DNA of 64,000 nt from Zizania palustris (Eukaryota; Streptophyta; Magnoliopsida; Poales; Poaceae). Numbering within the stretch: position 1 is the first letter of the stretch; each line of letters starts with the position of its first letter. The DNA lies in assembly GCA_019279435.1 (NCBI GenBank), contig JAAALK010000086.1, positions 16,475,913 to 16,539,912 on the forward strand, given 5' to 3'. Below the pieces are notes generated by a model that was given only the letters and a program-made list of their open reading frames with translations, was not told the DNA's origin and did not search any database. Of this stretch, positions 1 through 11,303 are shown piece after piece. Position numbers and translations under genes: made by a program.

Positions 1-1130
1 GCGCCTCTTAACTAATTAGCTCATGCAATTATGATGCTAAATCGAAGTGCATCTGAACGTGCAGTTGAAGCATCAAAATTAATGCATGGCATCCGAAAAA
101 AGGGAGATGGAGATGAATTAACCAAATCTTAAATAAATTCATCGGTGCCACCTTCAAAAATAAGAACTAACAGACCTAAGTTATGGAAAATTCCTAATTC
201 ATCGTTTATTTTAGATAATACTAAAAAACAAGATAGAGTGAGATACAGAAGTGTAAAAGAAAATCGATTCATCAGATGGAACATGCGTCCCTAATTCCGA
301 ATCAAGAGATTTGCTATGGAATCTGTCAGTTGAGTAATTGAGTAAAGTAATAATATTAAGAACTAGATTATCTAACCCCAGTGAAAGATGAAATTGCATT
401 TTTGAGGGAACAAACGAAACAAAAAGATCCAACTAAAAGTATCTCCAAGACCTCCTAAATTTTTGTCTCTAAATCATATATAGGGATCATTCTAAACTCT
501 ATCTCTTCCTAAAAATTAATCAATCTACAATAATTTCCCTGTAATCTCAATCTATTATTTTTTAAATCCTACAAATATGGTCTATAATATGTAATAATTT
601 TGTGTAAAACTATAATGCATTCAAATATATGTATCATTTAACTTGTAACAACACATACAGGGAAAAATAATGCACATGCAAGAAAAAATATGTACAAATG
701 AAAATAGGGAATTACTAAACTAATCTTATATTTGAGAGAGATGAATGGTGATTTAGTGAATGGATTAGGAAAGGACTTTGGGATCTCTTGGAGCTTCATT
801 TTTCACAAAAATACGTAAATTCAAATTTAAGTAGTCATATGGATAATCTCTTGGAGATGCTCTAACAACGTGGAATTGTAGATGTGTATTATATTGTTTA
901 TATGAATGTGTTGTCGAATTTTCTACAATTTTCTCTTATTATTTGACTTTTTTGATAAAAATTAAGAGGGTGGGTTTGATTAAAAAGTTGTACTCAAAAA
1001 AATTTATAAGCCAAACTCTTTAAATTTTAACATTTTTTAAAATATCAGCAACTATAATATTAAATTAATTCATAAAATATATCTTAATAGTGTACTTCTC
1101 TATTCATTTTTAAATGATGTCGTTAACTTT
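1..1130. other. AT-rich intergenic DNA
   Basis: No convincing gene is seen. The stretch is AT-rich, has no long open frame with plant-like composition, and lies upstream of a MITE. Short open frames here have no recognisable domains. Confidence 0.6.
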
Positions 1131-1369
1131 TACTCCCTCTGTTAATTTTTAAATGATGCAATTGACTTTTATCTCAACGTTTGACCATTCGTCTTATTCA
1201 AAAAATTTATGTAAATATTCAAAAATTTAAGTTATAATATAAGTGCTTTCAGTAATAAAACAAATCATAACAAAATAAATGATATTTTAAAAAGTTTTTT
1301 GAATAAGACGAATGATCAAACATTAAGATAAAAGTCAATTGCATCATTTAAAAGTAAACGGAAGGAGTA
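1131..1369. mobile_element. Stowaway-type MITE
   Basis: An inverted-repeat element of about 235 bp starts with CTCCCTCTGTT and ends with the near-inverse AACGGAAGGAG. It is flanked by TA on both sides (1131-1132 and 1368-1369). The inverted repeats extend about 75 bp inward and share the GACCATTCGTCTTATTC motif. TA target duplication and the CTCCCTC terminus are the hallmarks of grass Stowaway (Tc1/mariner-derived) MITEs. It has no coding capacity. Confidence 0.85.
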
Positions 1370-1377
1370 TTATAATA

Positions 1378-1556
1378 TTTGACCATTCGTCTTATTAAAA
1401 AATTGTGTAAATATGCAAAAATATAAGTTATGATTGAGGTATCTTCAATAATAAAATAAATTATAATAAAATAAATAATATTTCAAAAAAATATTTAAGT
1501 AAGACGAATAGTCAAATGTTAATATAATCAATGGTGTGATTTAAAAAAATATTTAA
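1378..1556. repeat. Degenerate relative of the preceding MITE
   Basis: Copies of the GACCATTCGTCTTATT inverted motif recur here in both orientations with AT-rich filler. It looks like a decayed second copy of the adjacent MITE family. Ends and target duplication are not clear. Confidence 0.5.
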
Positions 1557-1687
1557 GTAAAACGAATAGTCATATCAATATTTATTTAATATTATAAATA
1601 TTAATATGAGTTAAAAAAAATTAAACTGACCAGAGGCCGGCCAGGGCCACTGGGCCAGCCATGAGCCATCCGTTGCCTTACGGCCAT

Positions 1688-1699
1688 TATATATATATA
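1688..1699 (+). promoter_or_regulatory. Candidate TATA box of the 1867 gene
   Basis: A TATATATATAC stretch lies at the sharp switch from AT-rich DNA to GC-rich transcribed-looking DNA, about 170 bp before the ATG at 1867. This is the usual layout of a grass single-exon gene. Confidence 0.45.
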
Positions 1700-1866
1700 C
1701 AAGCGGACACGAGAACGACGGCGAGCAGCGCAACCACAAAGGCGACGAGCTCAGCAGCGCCGCACGGGGTCGGCACCAAGCCACCAACCAACTGAGCAGA
1801 GCTCGCCGGGCAGCAGCAGCAGCGCGCGCGAGGCGCCGGCCCATCACCGCCGTCCAGGCAGAGGAA

Positions 1867-2253
1867 ATGGGGGAGGCGCCGCCAGCATTCAGCGCCGCCG
1901 TGCCGCGCCGGGCGGCCGCCGCCGCCACGGGGCACTGCTTCCGCCTGCCGCGACGCGGGCGCCGTAAGGTCCTCGTCATCCGTCTCGGCGGAGGAGGAGG
2001 CGGATGCAGCGCGCGGACGGGCGGCGGCGGCGGGGGAGGAGGAGGAGGAGGGCGCGGGCCGAGCCCCCGCCGGCTCCGGCTCCGGTGGCTCCGCCGCGCC
2101 GCGTGGCGCCTCGCGGAGCTCTGCGTGGCCGCGTTGTCGGGACCGCTCGGGGTGCCCGACGCGCCGCCGCCGCCGTGGAGAGGCGTCGAGTCGTACTTCG
2201 CCGCGCCCTTCTTGCCGGCCGTGCTGATGAGGCGCGCCGGAAAAGACCACTAG
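1867..2253 (+). CDS. Small GC-rich single-exon protein, function unknown
   Basis: The frame encodes 128 residues. It opens MGEAPPAF, has a Gly-rich run around residues 40-62 and an Arg/Trp-rich helix (RLRLRWLRRAAWRLAELC) around 68-86. The tail is Pro-rich and contains ESYFAAPFLP, which resembles small uncharacterised plant proteins with a basic helix followed by a conserved C-terminal motif. I do not recognise the family. Support for being real comes from the TATA-like box upstream, the abrupt GC-rich island that coincides with the gene, and an ATG in good context (GAAATGGGGG). The opposite strand carries a longer open frame (2325-1687), which I regard as a GC-composition shadow. No membrane segment or signal peptide is apparent. 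Confidence 0.55.
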   Translation: MGEAPPAFSAAVPRRAAAAATGHCFRLPRRGRRKVLVIRLGGGGGGCSARTGGGGGGGGGGGRGPSPRRLRLRWLRRAAWRLAELCVAALSGPLGVPDAPPPPWRGVESYFAAPFLPAVLMRRAGKDH

Positions 2254-2658
2254 CTCCTTAGCTGCCGCGTCCCGGTGGCGATCAAGAAGACGACGCCTAG
2301 TACACAAGTGACAGATATTAAACACGCTTTTTTTCCTCTTTTTTTCTTCTTATTTTTCATTTCCATTTTTCGTTTTTGCTTCCGAAGCAAAAGGAAATAT
2401 CTTTTTTTTTAACTTGATCCAATCGTATGAACCCTAAAAATTCTCTCCAATCCAATATGAAATATCTCTGTATCGCTGTTTGCACTTTGTACGTAGTTTG
2501 TACTACTCGGCTGATTATTGATCTCACTGATCAGTTTGGTGCCTACTAACAGTTTTGATGTTAATCCTACCGACAAAAACCATTCAAGGGGAGCAGCATT
2601 CATTTCTCGGAAACTATACGAAAAGTTTAAGAAATTTCATACTCGGCTCCCGGTTGTA

Positions 2659-2844
2659 GGGGAAATATCCTGTGCAATCTGTAATCGTGCAATCGTGCGA
2701 TCTGGTGCATCCAATAAAAATTCAACGATTACAGATGAAAAAAGTAAAAAAATACTGTAACCGTTGGATCTTGATTGGATGCACCGGATCACACGATTGG
2801 ACATTGGATGCACCGGATCACACGATTGGACAGGATATTTCCCC
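2659..2844. mobile_element. 186-bp MITE with internal 29-bp tandem duplication
   Basis: Terminal inverted repeats GGGGAAATATCCTGT and its inverse bound the element. TTGTA is repeated directly on both sides (2654-2658 and 2845-2849). Near the 3' end the unit containing TTGGATGCACCGGATCACAC is present twice in tandem, and the inverse of the same motif lies near the 5' end. The superfamily is uncertain: a 5-bp duplication does not fit Stowaway or Tourist. It is non-coding. Confidence 0.7.
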
Positions 2845-2849
2845 TTGTA

Positions 2850-3972
2850 AACCAGAGGAGCAGAATTATAATTTATCCATGCTATTCAGATTCTTTTTTA
2901 TATCACATCCATAAGAACTCCTATTCTTTTGCTAAAGTGTGTTTATTTGAATTGTAGATTCTAAAAAAATTAACGTGACATTCGAGTTTTGGAAAAGCTA
3001 AAAAACGATTTGGTTGAAATAATTGTGAATTTTTATTTTGATACCTCCCGGTGTTTGGTTACATTATTAAAATACAATTTTGCATTTAAATCATTGGAAT
3101 CATGAAATTTTATAACGTTTGTACTAAAATTATATATATTTGAATTACACTAAAATAATACATTTTATTAAAATTTTATAGGACTTGTTATATTGTAATG
3201 ACATGGTGGCAATTTTCATTCAAAATTGAACTAATAAATTATGAAAATTGGGATTCCCTATCTTTTAGTTCGTGCTATCGAAATGATTGGCCTTTCAATC
3301 TGTTTGGTTAACTTCCAACTTTATAGCTAAAAAGCTGGTTAGAAAAGTTGAATAAAACACAGCTAACTCAAGTTGAATAATATTTTTTCATGAATTTTGT
3401 TTTAAAATATTCAAATCTGAAATAGTTTTGAGGCACAACAAGATTGGTAGAAATAAAGAAAAATAAAAAATAGGCCTGACCCAATATCTATTGTTTGTTT
3501 TTTCACAAAAAAAAACAACATTACTAAATTTGTAGTTATCTACCATCTAATTAAACCGAAATAATAATAAATATTATACCAAATATTTTTAATCACCGCA
3601 TTGCAAAAATTCACTATATTTATACATTTTTCTAGATTTTCCCATGTTTTTAGTTTTTTCCTGATCTTTATATTTTCTATAATTTTTCTATTTTCCTGTA
3701 TTTTATGAAAAAAAAAACTGAACGGTTTTAGCGCCGCTAACCGCCCCTTACCGAGCGGTAACCATTTAACCGGTTTAGAGCGGTAACGGGCCTGGTTAAA
3801 ATGATCTATTTCTTCCTGTTTTTTTATTTTTGATTCACAATTTTTTTCAAAAAAATACTTATTCAATATGTTTATCTATCGTTTTATAATATTAATTTTT
3901 ATTAATAATATACATTTTTATTCTCACTACTAATTTATTAATTTAATATTTTTTAAAAAATAGTAGTATGGT
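2850..3972. other. AT-rich intergenic DNA, no gene seen
   Basis: Long A/T tracts and short fragments resembling TIR-element debris (for example 3300-3380) occur here. No supported coding sequence or RNA gene was found. Confidence 0.55.
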
Positions 3973-4250
3973 CTATTTAGTAGAGCTCCGGATCCTAAAA
4001 TCCACACCGAAGCTAGAGTGGAGCACTTGAAACTGGCTAGACCCTGTTCCACTACTTCAGTTCAATTTTCTGGAGCGCTCTCAGCGAGATTCACTCCTTC
4101 GGAAATGTGTTCGTAAGCTGGAGTTAGAACCCTACCAAACGCACCTATATGTCATGTCCACCACTCCAGTTCAATTTTATTAAGTGTTTTCAGATTACTT
4201 CTCAAAAAAAATATTTCGTAAGCTGGAGAACGCACCAATAGCAATATGTC
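3973..4250. mobile_element. Fragments of a TIR element related to 21631-22080
   Basis: Bases 3980-4146 share the order AGAGCTCCGG, AGCACTTGAA.CTGGCTAGACCCT, and a CAAACGCACC terminus with the element at 21631. A second, shorter partial copy (CCACTCCAGTTCAATTTT ... GTAAGCTGGAGAACGCACC) follows at 4158-4235. Target duplications were not identified. Confidence 0.5.
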
Positions 4251-5150
4251 ATGGGCGACAGTACAGTGAAGCTGATCCGCGGTTTGTGCAGCATTGTACA
4301 GCTCGTTTGGAGGCAGACAGAAGTCACCTCCAAAGTCAATTATCCGAATGCACGTTGCCCTCTTGAATGCCAAGACAGGGAGAGTGCACCTCCAGCCTCC
4401 TGGCGTCCTGCCCGGCTCGCACTGCCATGTGCAATGCTCGCTACGGCATGATCCAAGCATTCAATAATCGATACTAGCTCGTCGAACCTAACTCCCTCTC
4501 TTGAAATCATGATCCAGTTCCAGTGGACGCATCAACTTGATGAACGAACGACACGCTGGTCCGTGACTGGCCGACACATATAATCTTCTCTCACAGATCC
4601 TGAAGAAACCCTCCAACAAAGTTCCTCCTTTGCAAAGAGGTCTAAGATTACCACTGGAAATCAATGCAGAATCAGGCACCATTAGGTGACAGAAATGCTA
4701 CATTGACAGAGCAATGATTTGGTTGGGTCGTAAAATCTGAATCTGGAAAAGTTGTCGTGAGCTGAAAAACACTTCCACATATGTTGTGTTGATGAGCGAT
4801 CTGAGATGGATACAGCGTAACAAAAACGGGGGAGGGAAAGGGACACCCGGACGACAGCAGCAGCATGAACAGGCCATCTGCATGCTGAGGGTGAGCAGCA
4901 GCAGACTAGAGACATTATTGCCAAGGCTCAGAACGGACAGCTGAACGATCTTGTAGGGCAATGTGGCACAGCAACCCTCCAACCCAAGGGGGAAATCACT
5001 ATAAGAAACTTGGAAAAGATAGCAGTAAAACAACTAAGTTTACACATCAAATGCTAACATTACCGCTGCAAAAGAGTATGTTTACTGAAATATCTAACCC
5101 AGAGTATTCTGGCTGAACAAAATACAATGCAATCAGGCTTTCATTAATCC
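4251..5150. other. Unassigned sequence downstream of LSM1
   Basis: Base composition here is more balanced than in neighbouring intergenic DNA. Several 60-110 codon open frames exist on the minus strand, but none has a recognisable domain or a splice-consistent continuation. It could be LSM1 3' UTR or flank, or a decayed gene. No function is assigned. Confidence 0.4.
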
Positions 5151-5226
5151 ACATATATAGCAGAGGCTGCCGTTAAAAACTCGCGGCCACAACGGGAGCA
5201 GCGACTATCAAGATGTTCAATCAAAT

Positions 5227-8203
5227 CTAATCAAAGTCTAAGAACTCCATCCTCTTCCTCATCGAGCCTTTCAGATCTCTTGCTTCCCTTTCTGCTTTCT
5301 CAGCCTGTATAAATAAAATGGAACATAGAGCCAGTTTTTAATATAATACAACAATATTAAGGGTCATGATCCTATGCCATATTACACACTACAGTGCATC
5401 AACATGGGCAAGATGCATACCAAATTATCTACCGTACTTCTTTATTCTTCACATACCACATGATGCCAGTTGTTAGAGAACCAGGAAAGAAACATGGTCT
5501 TATACGGTTGCACAACCAGGAAAGAAACATGTTCTTATACAGTTGTACACAGAAAAGTTCTTATGTGTCAGATAAAGTACATTAAACAATGCTGATAATC
5601 CCAAGGATATAACTTGACAGCTGGGAGCTCCTAAGAGAATCTTCTCATTTGCTAAGCCTAGATTTCTTAGCAAATCAGGACAGTTTTCCATGTATTTTTT
5701 CTCCTCGAACCATGATTGTTTAAAGCATATATGATGTACTGATGTAGAGAGCCAACTAGTACACTAGGAAAAAAAGGAGTTTCAAAACAACATTATATCT
5801 AGTAAAACTGTGTACCTTTCTTATTTCGGTCTCTGAAACACAAGTCATGTGAGCAGGGAGTTCATCCTTTTCACGATCCTGCTCAATGCACAACCAGAGA
5901 TATACAGCATGAATATGGAGAAAAGCAATTGACCATGGTCATATTTTAGCGCAGCAGAGATCGTATTACCAATTCTCCAATTAATACGACATTCTCTCCC
6001 CGGATCACATATAGACCAAGAGGAACATCACAGTACAGTTCCCCTACAATTACTCGTTCACAAGCACCCTGAAGAACAACATTTGCTGCAAAGTAAAAAA
6101 TTTAAAGAAGCTGATGGCAGAAAAATACAAGCTGAGACAACATTAAGAAAGTGGATTGTGACAAGTGGCATACCAAACTGATCAAATGAGCAGAGGGTGC
6201 CAAGCAGCTTTCGTCCATCTCGTAGCAGGACAATAAGTTTCTCTGTGATAAGAAGATATAAGGACAACCACTAAAACATCATTATCAAACAAACAGGGCA
6301 TGCTTCTGATATGACTTTAGTATCCAATGAAACTATTGCATGCAGAGTCACAAAATTCATATCACTACTCATATGCTGCAAATGTGAATGTTTTCAATAA
6401 TTTGGTCAACACCAATAGCTCTAGCTCAAAGATAATATGTTGTCCATGAGCTATCTAATTCTCCTCTAAAGTGATGTGAAATAATGAAATAAATGTTAAA
6501 AATGTATTGTTTACATTAATTAATGATGAAGACTAAAAATACACTATTCTCACAGGGTGTAATACTGACTAAAATTACAGTATCAGAGGATATAGCATGA
6601 AAGTATACAAAGATTTACAAGGCAGGAAAAACAATCAATAACTGAGAAATTTTGGTGGAACACTCCATAAACTTCACTGGAACTATTATCTGCTCTAGCA
6701 AAGATTTACCCATACACACACATGCTATTTTTGAAGCTTGACAATACTTCTACAGTACAACCGCTCTTCTCAATGCATGAAATAAGAAACACACAAAATG
6801 TTTAACAACCACCAAAGGCTAAGGCATCTACTATTTACAGGCCAAACAATTACAGTCACAGGACACGCGCCACAGCATCACATATGTCACCTATGCAACT
6901 CATAATACCAAGTAAGAGTCATCAGTGGCCATCAAATGCAAAGCTCAAACAATGAGCATTATAACTCTACAATAATAAAGCATTTCAATCCTAAGAAAAT
7001 TGAGGTAGGCTAGAGTTGAAACCCAACATGACTACATGAGCCAATAATGAAGGTTGAAAAAGAAAAAGAAAAAGAAAAAGAGATTGAGAGGGATCAAGAA
7101 TCCTAATTCTCTCTATTTGGAATGGATCCAATTCTATTGAGTCTGACTCATCGTGAACATTTCTCTTTAGCAAAGAATGACCTTGGTTATCAAAGGATTG
7201 AACAACCGGGATCCATTTACTTACGATACCTAGTTGACATTGATAACAAGGATCTAATGAATTATGAATTTAATAGATCCTCTTTAGCAGAAAGATGTAT
7301 ATTCCTTGCTCATTATCACATAATCACTTATTCCCAAACCTCGTAGGGGGCTAATCGTTTTCATTTACCATCTCATGGAAAATCCTTTTCGTTCCGCTTA
7401 GCCCTATTGGGTATTTTAGTGATAGGTTCTAGGCACATAAATAGCTTTTCTCATGTACTCCTATTCAAGGCCAAATCGTCGGGATTATTCATTCCTTTCA
7501 AGTCTCTTTTTATTGTCTCCACTCTCCTACTCTCCTCCCATGCCAATTTTGGTCTTCCCCTATCTCTCCTCACACTATTGTCGCGTATCAGGATTCCACT
7601 ATGCACCGGTGCCTATAGAGTTCTCTGTTGGATATTTCCAAACTCCAAACCATCTGAACAGGTGTTAGACAAGCTTTTTCTTCAATTGGTGCTACTGTCA
7701 TGGGCATGGGCCTAGAGGCCAAGGCCTGCAACATTGTCTAATATAGGGCATGAATAGGAATAGACTTTACTGTAGAGTCTTGATTAGGAATAAGGTTTAT
7801 AGCTTATCTCTAGAATCAGAATCTGTCATCTCCTTTAAAATAGCTATGTTGTTATTAGGATGTAATATTATATATATATATATATATATATACGAGAACG
7901 CTATTCTACACTATGGGTGTAAATGTTATTCTACACCGATCATCCAAATCGTGCCCACCCCCCACCCAATTCCAACCCCTTCATTCCACTTCGGGTGTAG
8001 AATAGCATTCTACACCCGTGGTGTAGAATAGCATTTGTATATATATATATATATATATACAAATGCTATTCTACACCACGGGTGTAGAATGCTATTCTAC
8101 ACCGACGTGGAATGGAGGGGTTGGGATTGGGTGGGGGGTGGGCACGATTTGGATGATCGGTGTAGAATAGCATTCTACACCCATAGTGTAGAATAGTGTT
8201 CCC

Positions 8204-8238
<35 letters not shown>

Positions 8239-9874
8239 AAGAGGCGCAATGAAATAAAGCATCAATAATTTAGATCAAAAGGCCAGGATTGGAAACCTGC
8301 CTCACCAGTGTGTCAGCCATCACGGCTCCGCCGTGTCGACGAGGTCCAGGGCAAACATCAGCCGTTACATTCAAATACAATCTCAGATCATGATCATCTT
8401 GCAAGGTTCCTACCTATGACAGCCACCCCTAGCCTATCACGTATATTATCATTCCGGACTCGATCCATTTTTGTGTGTCCACAAATCCAATACAGCATAC
8501 ACATTTCTACAACACTTAATTGTTGAACATGCTATCTTTTTGGAGGGCAACATTCTACACCATACAATATTTTAGGTCTAATCATCTTTCTATAAAACTT
8601 TCCTTTTAACTTCTATGGTACCCTCTTGTCATAGAGAATGCCAGATGCTAGCCACCACTTCATCCACCCGGCTTTGATTCTATGGCTAACATCTTCATCA
8701 ATATCCCTATCTCTTTGAAGTATCGATCCCAAATATCAAAAGGTATCCTTCTTGGTATTATTCGACCTTCCAAACTAACATCTCCCTCATGTGTAGTAAT
8801 GCCAAAGTCAGATCTCTTATATTTAGGTTTAGTCCTACTAACCTTTGGACTCTAGAGTCTGCCTCCACAACTCCAGTTTCCTATTTACTCCTGTATGGCT
8901 TTCATCAACTAAGCACTACATCGTCAATGAAAAGCATACACCATGGGATATCCCTCCTAAGCCTTATAACTCTAATGCAGCAAAACTACTACTGGCTGGT
9001 AATTCACAAAATAAACTTTTATATTCAGGTTAATCAAGTACATAATCTATTAAAGCACAGCTAGCAAGAAACATAAAGATATACATTATACAGTATTCAA
9101 ACATAACTACTAACATCGATAAATTAAAGAAAACACCAAGGTACCTATACATAATCACTATGAATGACAGTGGACAACTCCCCCCTTCTCATTTGGACAA
9201 TGCAGTATCAATATTAATGATCCAAACTGATATTCAAGTCAATACTTCAAAAATACACCAATGGACCATAATTTTGTTTTGATTACCATAAACCTTACAT
9301 AAGGGCACATTTGCCAATATCATAGCAAACAACAAACTATAGGACCTTACTAATTGCCATGACAAATACACTGGTACCAATGCGTGTGTTTTGTGCAGGT
9401 ATCAGCCAGCATAACTTACCAAAAGCTCCCACCTTTCAATGCAGCGAAAGAAAATGTTGACACATCTGCGCTAATTTGAGTGCGAGTAAACAGCTAAAGC
9501 TCTATCCTCGTCCAGATTACTCACGTCAGTAAGTAACATCCTAGTCTGTCTAACCTATCAAAAGGCTATCTTTAAACACGAATTACGCATAACTAACCAA
9601 ATAGCACAAAACCACCAATTTCTGGCCCAGGACAGATGACAATCATCAAAGATCACCAGAAATTTGGCGCACCGAGTGCAGCGATCCATACAAGACAGAA
9701 CCTAATCCAATGGGATCCAAGAACTACAGAAAAAAAAAACAGTCTTGACGAGGTTCCTAAATACGAACCACATCCAACATCCGGGAAACAAAACCGCTAG
9801 AGAAGAATCTCACTGTCCAAGAAGCCGGCCAGGGAGGTGGAGAGGAAGATCTCGTCGGACCCGGCCCAAGACAT
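5227..9874 (-). CDS. LSM1: U6 snRNA-associated Sm-like protein LSm1
   Basis: Five coding exons on the minus strand are 9874-9814, 6242-6174, 6085-5970, 5878-5816 and 5304-5227. Together they give 387 nt and 128 residues with correct phases and GT-AG borders throughout. The protein opens MSWAGSDEIF. The Sm1 region (about 16-50) contains LLRDGRKLLGTL and SFDQFANVVL, and the Sm2 motif IRGENV is at 71-76. The C-terminal tail ends RKRMEFLDFD. LSm1 is the defining subunit of the cytoplasmic LSm1-7 ring, which binds the 3' ends of deadenylated mRNA and promotes decapping in P-bodies. The length matches plant LSm1. The first exon and 5' UTR lie in a GC-rich island at about 9790-10080. Intron 1 is unusually long (about 3.6 kb) because of a LINE, a plastid DNA fragment and a hairpin element. 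The gene looks fully intact. Confidence 0.95.
5482..5551. repeat. Tandem duplication, unit about 35 bp, in an LSM1 intron
   Basis: The segment CAGGAAAGAAACATGGTCTT plus its downstream TATACGGTTGCACAAC is repeated once with a few changes. It lies inside the last LSM1 intron and is non-coding. Confidence 0.7.
7056..7080. repeat. (GAAAAA)n microsatellite
   Basis: Four tandem GAAAAA units lie next to the plastid-derived fragment inside LSM1 intron 1. Confidence 0.85.
7087..7430 (+). pseudogene. Nuclear copy of a chloroplast ycf2 fragment (NUPT)
   Basis: The forward frame reads IEQPGSIYLRYLVDI, LMNYEF, LAERCIFLAHYH and ITYSQTS, then a stop, then HLPSHGKSFSFRLAL and LVIGS. This is the order of the conserved segment just before the AAA-type nucleotide-binding region of plastid Ycf2. 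It has substitutions, a stop and a short in-frame loss before LVIGS, so it is a dead nuclear insertion. Grass plastomes retain only ycf2 remnants, so the donor may have been such a remnant. Confidence 0.8.
7867..8235. repeat. (TA)n-bounded perfect-hairpin element
   Basis: Two arms of about 170 bp (roughly 7890-8038 and 8059-8212) are near-perfect inverted copies. They are joined by a central (TA)n and flanked outside by (TA)n tracts. Each arm carries several copies of the self-complementary GGTGTAGAATAGCATTCTACACC-type motif and a C-rich CCCACCCCCCACCC block (G-rich in the other arm). The arrangement resembles microsatellite-targeting Micron-like elements of rice, but here the whole element is duplicated head to head. 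It interrupts the LINE. Confidence 0.75.
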
Positions 9875-10226
9875 CGCCGCGGAACTCAAATCCGGCGCAA
9901 GAAATTGCGGCAGGTCAGAAGACCGCCCCGATCCGCCGCGGCTGGGGGCTGGAGCTCTCTAGGGTTTGGATTGATTGAAGCGAGGAGGAGTAAAGTCGGT
10001 TGATTGAAATTGAACAATCGGTAAGTCCCTGGTTGACGCAGATAGGGAGAGGTGGAGTAGGATTCTAGGGCTCTAGGAGAGGCTGATTGATAAGAGGCGT
10101 GACGTGGCACTGACCGGTGGGGTCAAGTGCTGCGGGGATTATTTTTAGTTCTATCAAAAAAATTATTGTTTTTATTTTTTGAAAATTTTCAGTAAATTGT
10201 ATAAAATAATTGTGCTTATAATTTAT

Positions 10227-11303
10227 TAGAAAAATATACGTTGCTACCAAACTATCGGGAAAGATTAAATAATACCCCGTACAAAATCGTTTAATTAGCC
10301 CCTAAAATTCAAAATCCAGTTTACATCGATAACTTTCAACGTGATTTCACTAACGTGGACGGATGTGTTTTCGCTAAATAGAACACACGTGGTGCATTGA
10401 TATGGCAAACAAATTAAAAACTACTCGACTAACAACTAGGGATGACAATTTTACTCGCAGGTGTGGGTACCCGCGGGTACCTGATCCGACGGGCACGGGT
10501 TTGGGTTCAATTTTGTGCTCGTGGGTTCAGGTACCCGTTTAATTTCAGGTTGAGTTTAGGTTTAGATTTAAACCCACGGGTTTATCCGATTACTTAAAAT
10601 TATATAGAGTTCATCTCATTTCCTATTCATTTCCTGTGATAATGTTATGTTGATATATGTTAAGTGATTTCATCATTTCAAATTATGTGTTGGTAATGTG
10701 ATAATCTTCGATTTGTTGTGAATTTTTAATTATATTTATGTTGTAATATAATTTATATAGAGTATAAACTGAATCCACGGGTTACCTGTCGGGTTTCGGG
10801 TACCCGACGGGTTCGAGTTTGGGTTTAGTTTTGAACCCATGGGTCTCACGGGTTCGGGTTTACATGGGTTTCGCGGATTTGCTTCGCGGACAGGTTTTCA
10901 TCAAATCCGTAGGGTTCAAACCCGTTGCCATCCCTACTAACAACATGTGAAAGGTGTTCGATGAAATACCGAGTGCCTCGCCCACTCTTCGGTGACCTCC
11001 TGCGTGCCAAGGCGCATGCCAGCCACACATCCCCGCCCTCGTTGCACGCCAGTTGCGCACCCACTAGCTGTGTGACTCCGCCGCACGCCACGCACCGTAC
11101 AACGAAACATAGTCAATGACATTTCGTTGAACACCTTACACGTGACATTTTTGCAGCTCAACACGTGACATGTTGTTTGCATCAACAAAAACCATCGAAA
11201 CCGCCATCCACATCAGCGAAAGTTCTAGAGTAAACGATTTTGTACTTCACAAGTTTATTTAAACTTTTGCGATAGTTCAAAATAATAATCTGTATTTTTT
11301 CTA
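10227..11303. mobile_element. TIR element with GC-rich interior, carrying a nested hAT MITE
   Basis: The left segment 10227-10293 (...ACTATCGGGAAAGATTAAAT...CAAAATCGTTTA) is inverted at 11230-11303 (TAAACGATTTTGTACTTC...AACTTTTGCGATAGTT). Inside, 10950-11200 is GC-rich and unlike the AT-rich surroundings, which suggests a captured gene fragment. A hAT MITE sits inside it. Exact ends and the target duplication could not be fixed by eye. Confidence 0.5.
10437..10936. mobile_element. hAT-type MITE, 500 bp, with 8-bp target duplication
   Basis: Termini TAGGGATGACAA and TTGCCATCCCTA form an inverted repeat. The element is flanked by direct copies of CTAACAAC (10429-10436 and 10937-10944). An 8-bp duplication is diagnostic of the hAT superfamily. 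The interior is rich in GGGTACCCG and GGGTTCGGGTT runs near both ends and has no transposase frame, so it is non-autonomous. Confidence 0.9.

Larger units (their letters stand above)
6985..8965 (-). mobile_element. Decayed LINE (non-LTR retrotransposon) in LSM1 intron 1
   Basis: Minus-strand translation of 8960-8400 shows the end of a LINE reverse transcriptase: a degraded DDVVL active-site block, KILYGVECCP, and WICGHTKMDRVRNDNIRDR. The conserved continuation (RWFG..., then KAIYVPEP) is found at about 7690-7430. A 3' tail resembling the family end lies near 7035-6985. Several stops and frameshifts mean it is dead. The coding block is split by unrelated sequence at 7745-8280 (hairpin), and a plastid fragment sits between the end of coding and the tail. 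It lies in the same orientation as LSM1. Confidence 0.75.

Noticed and set aside
1687..2325. 212-codon minus-strand open frame
   Set aside because: GC-composition shadow of the 1867-2253 gene; no TATA or sensible context on that strand.
7122..7346. Functional plastid-like protein gene
   Set aside because: It is a short ycf2 fragment with a stop and a deletion, inside an LSM1 intron.
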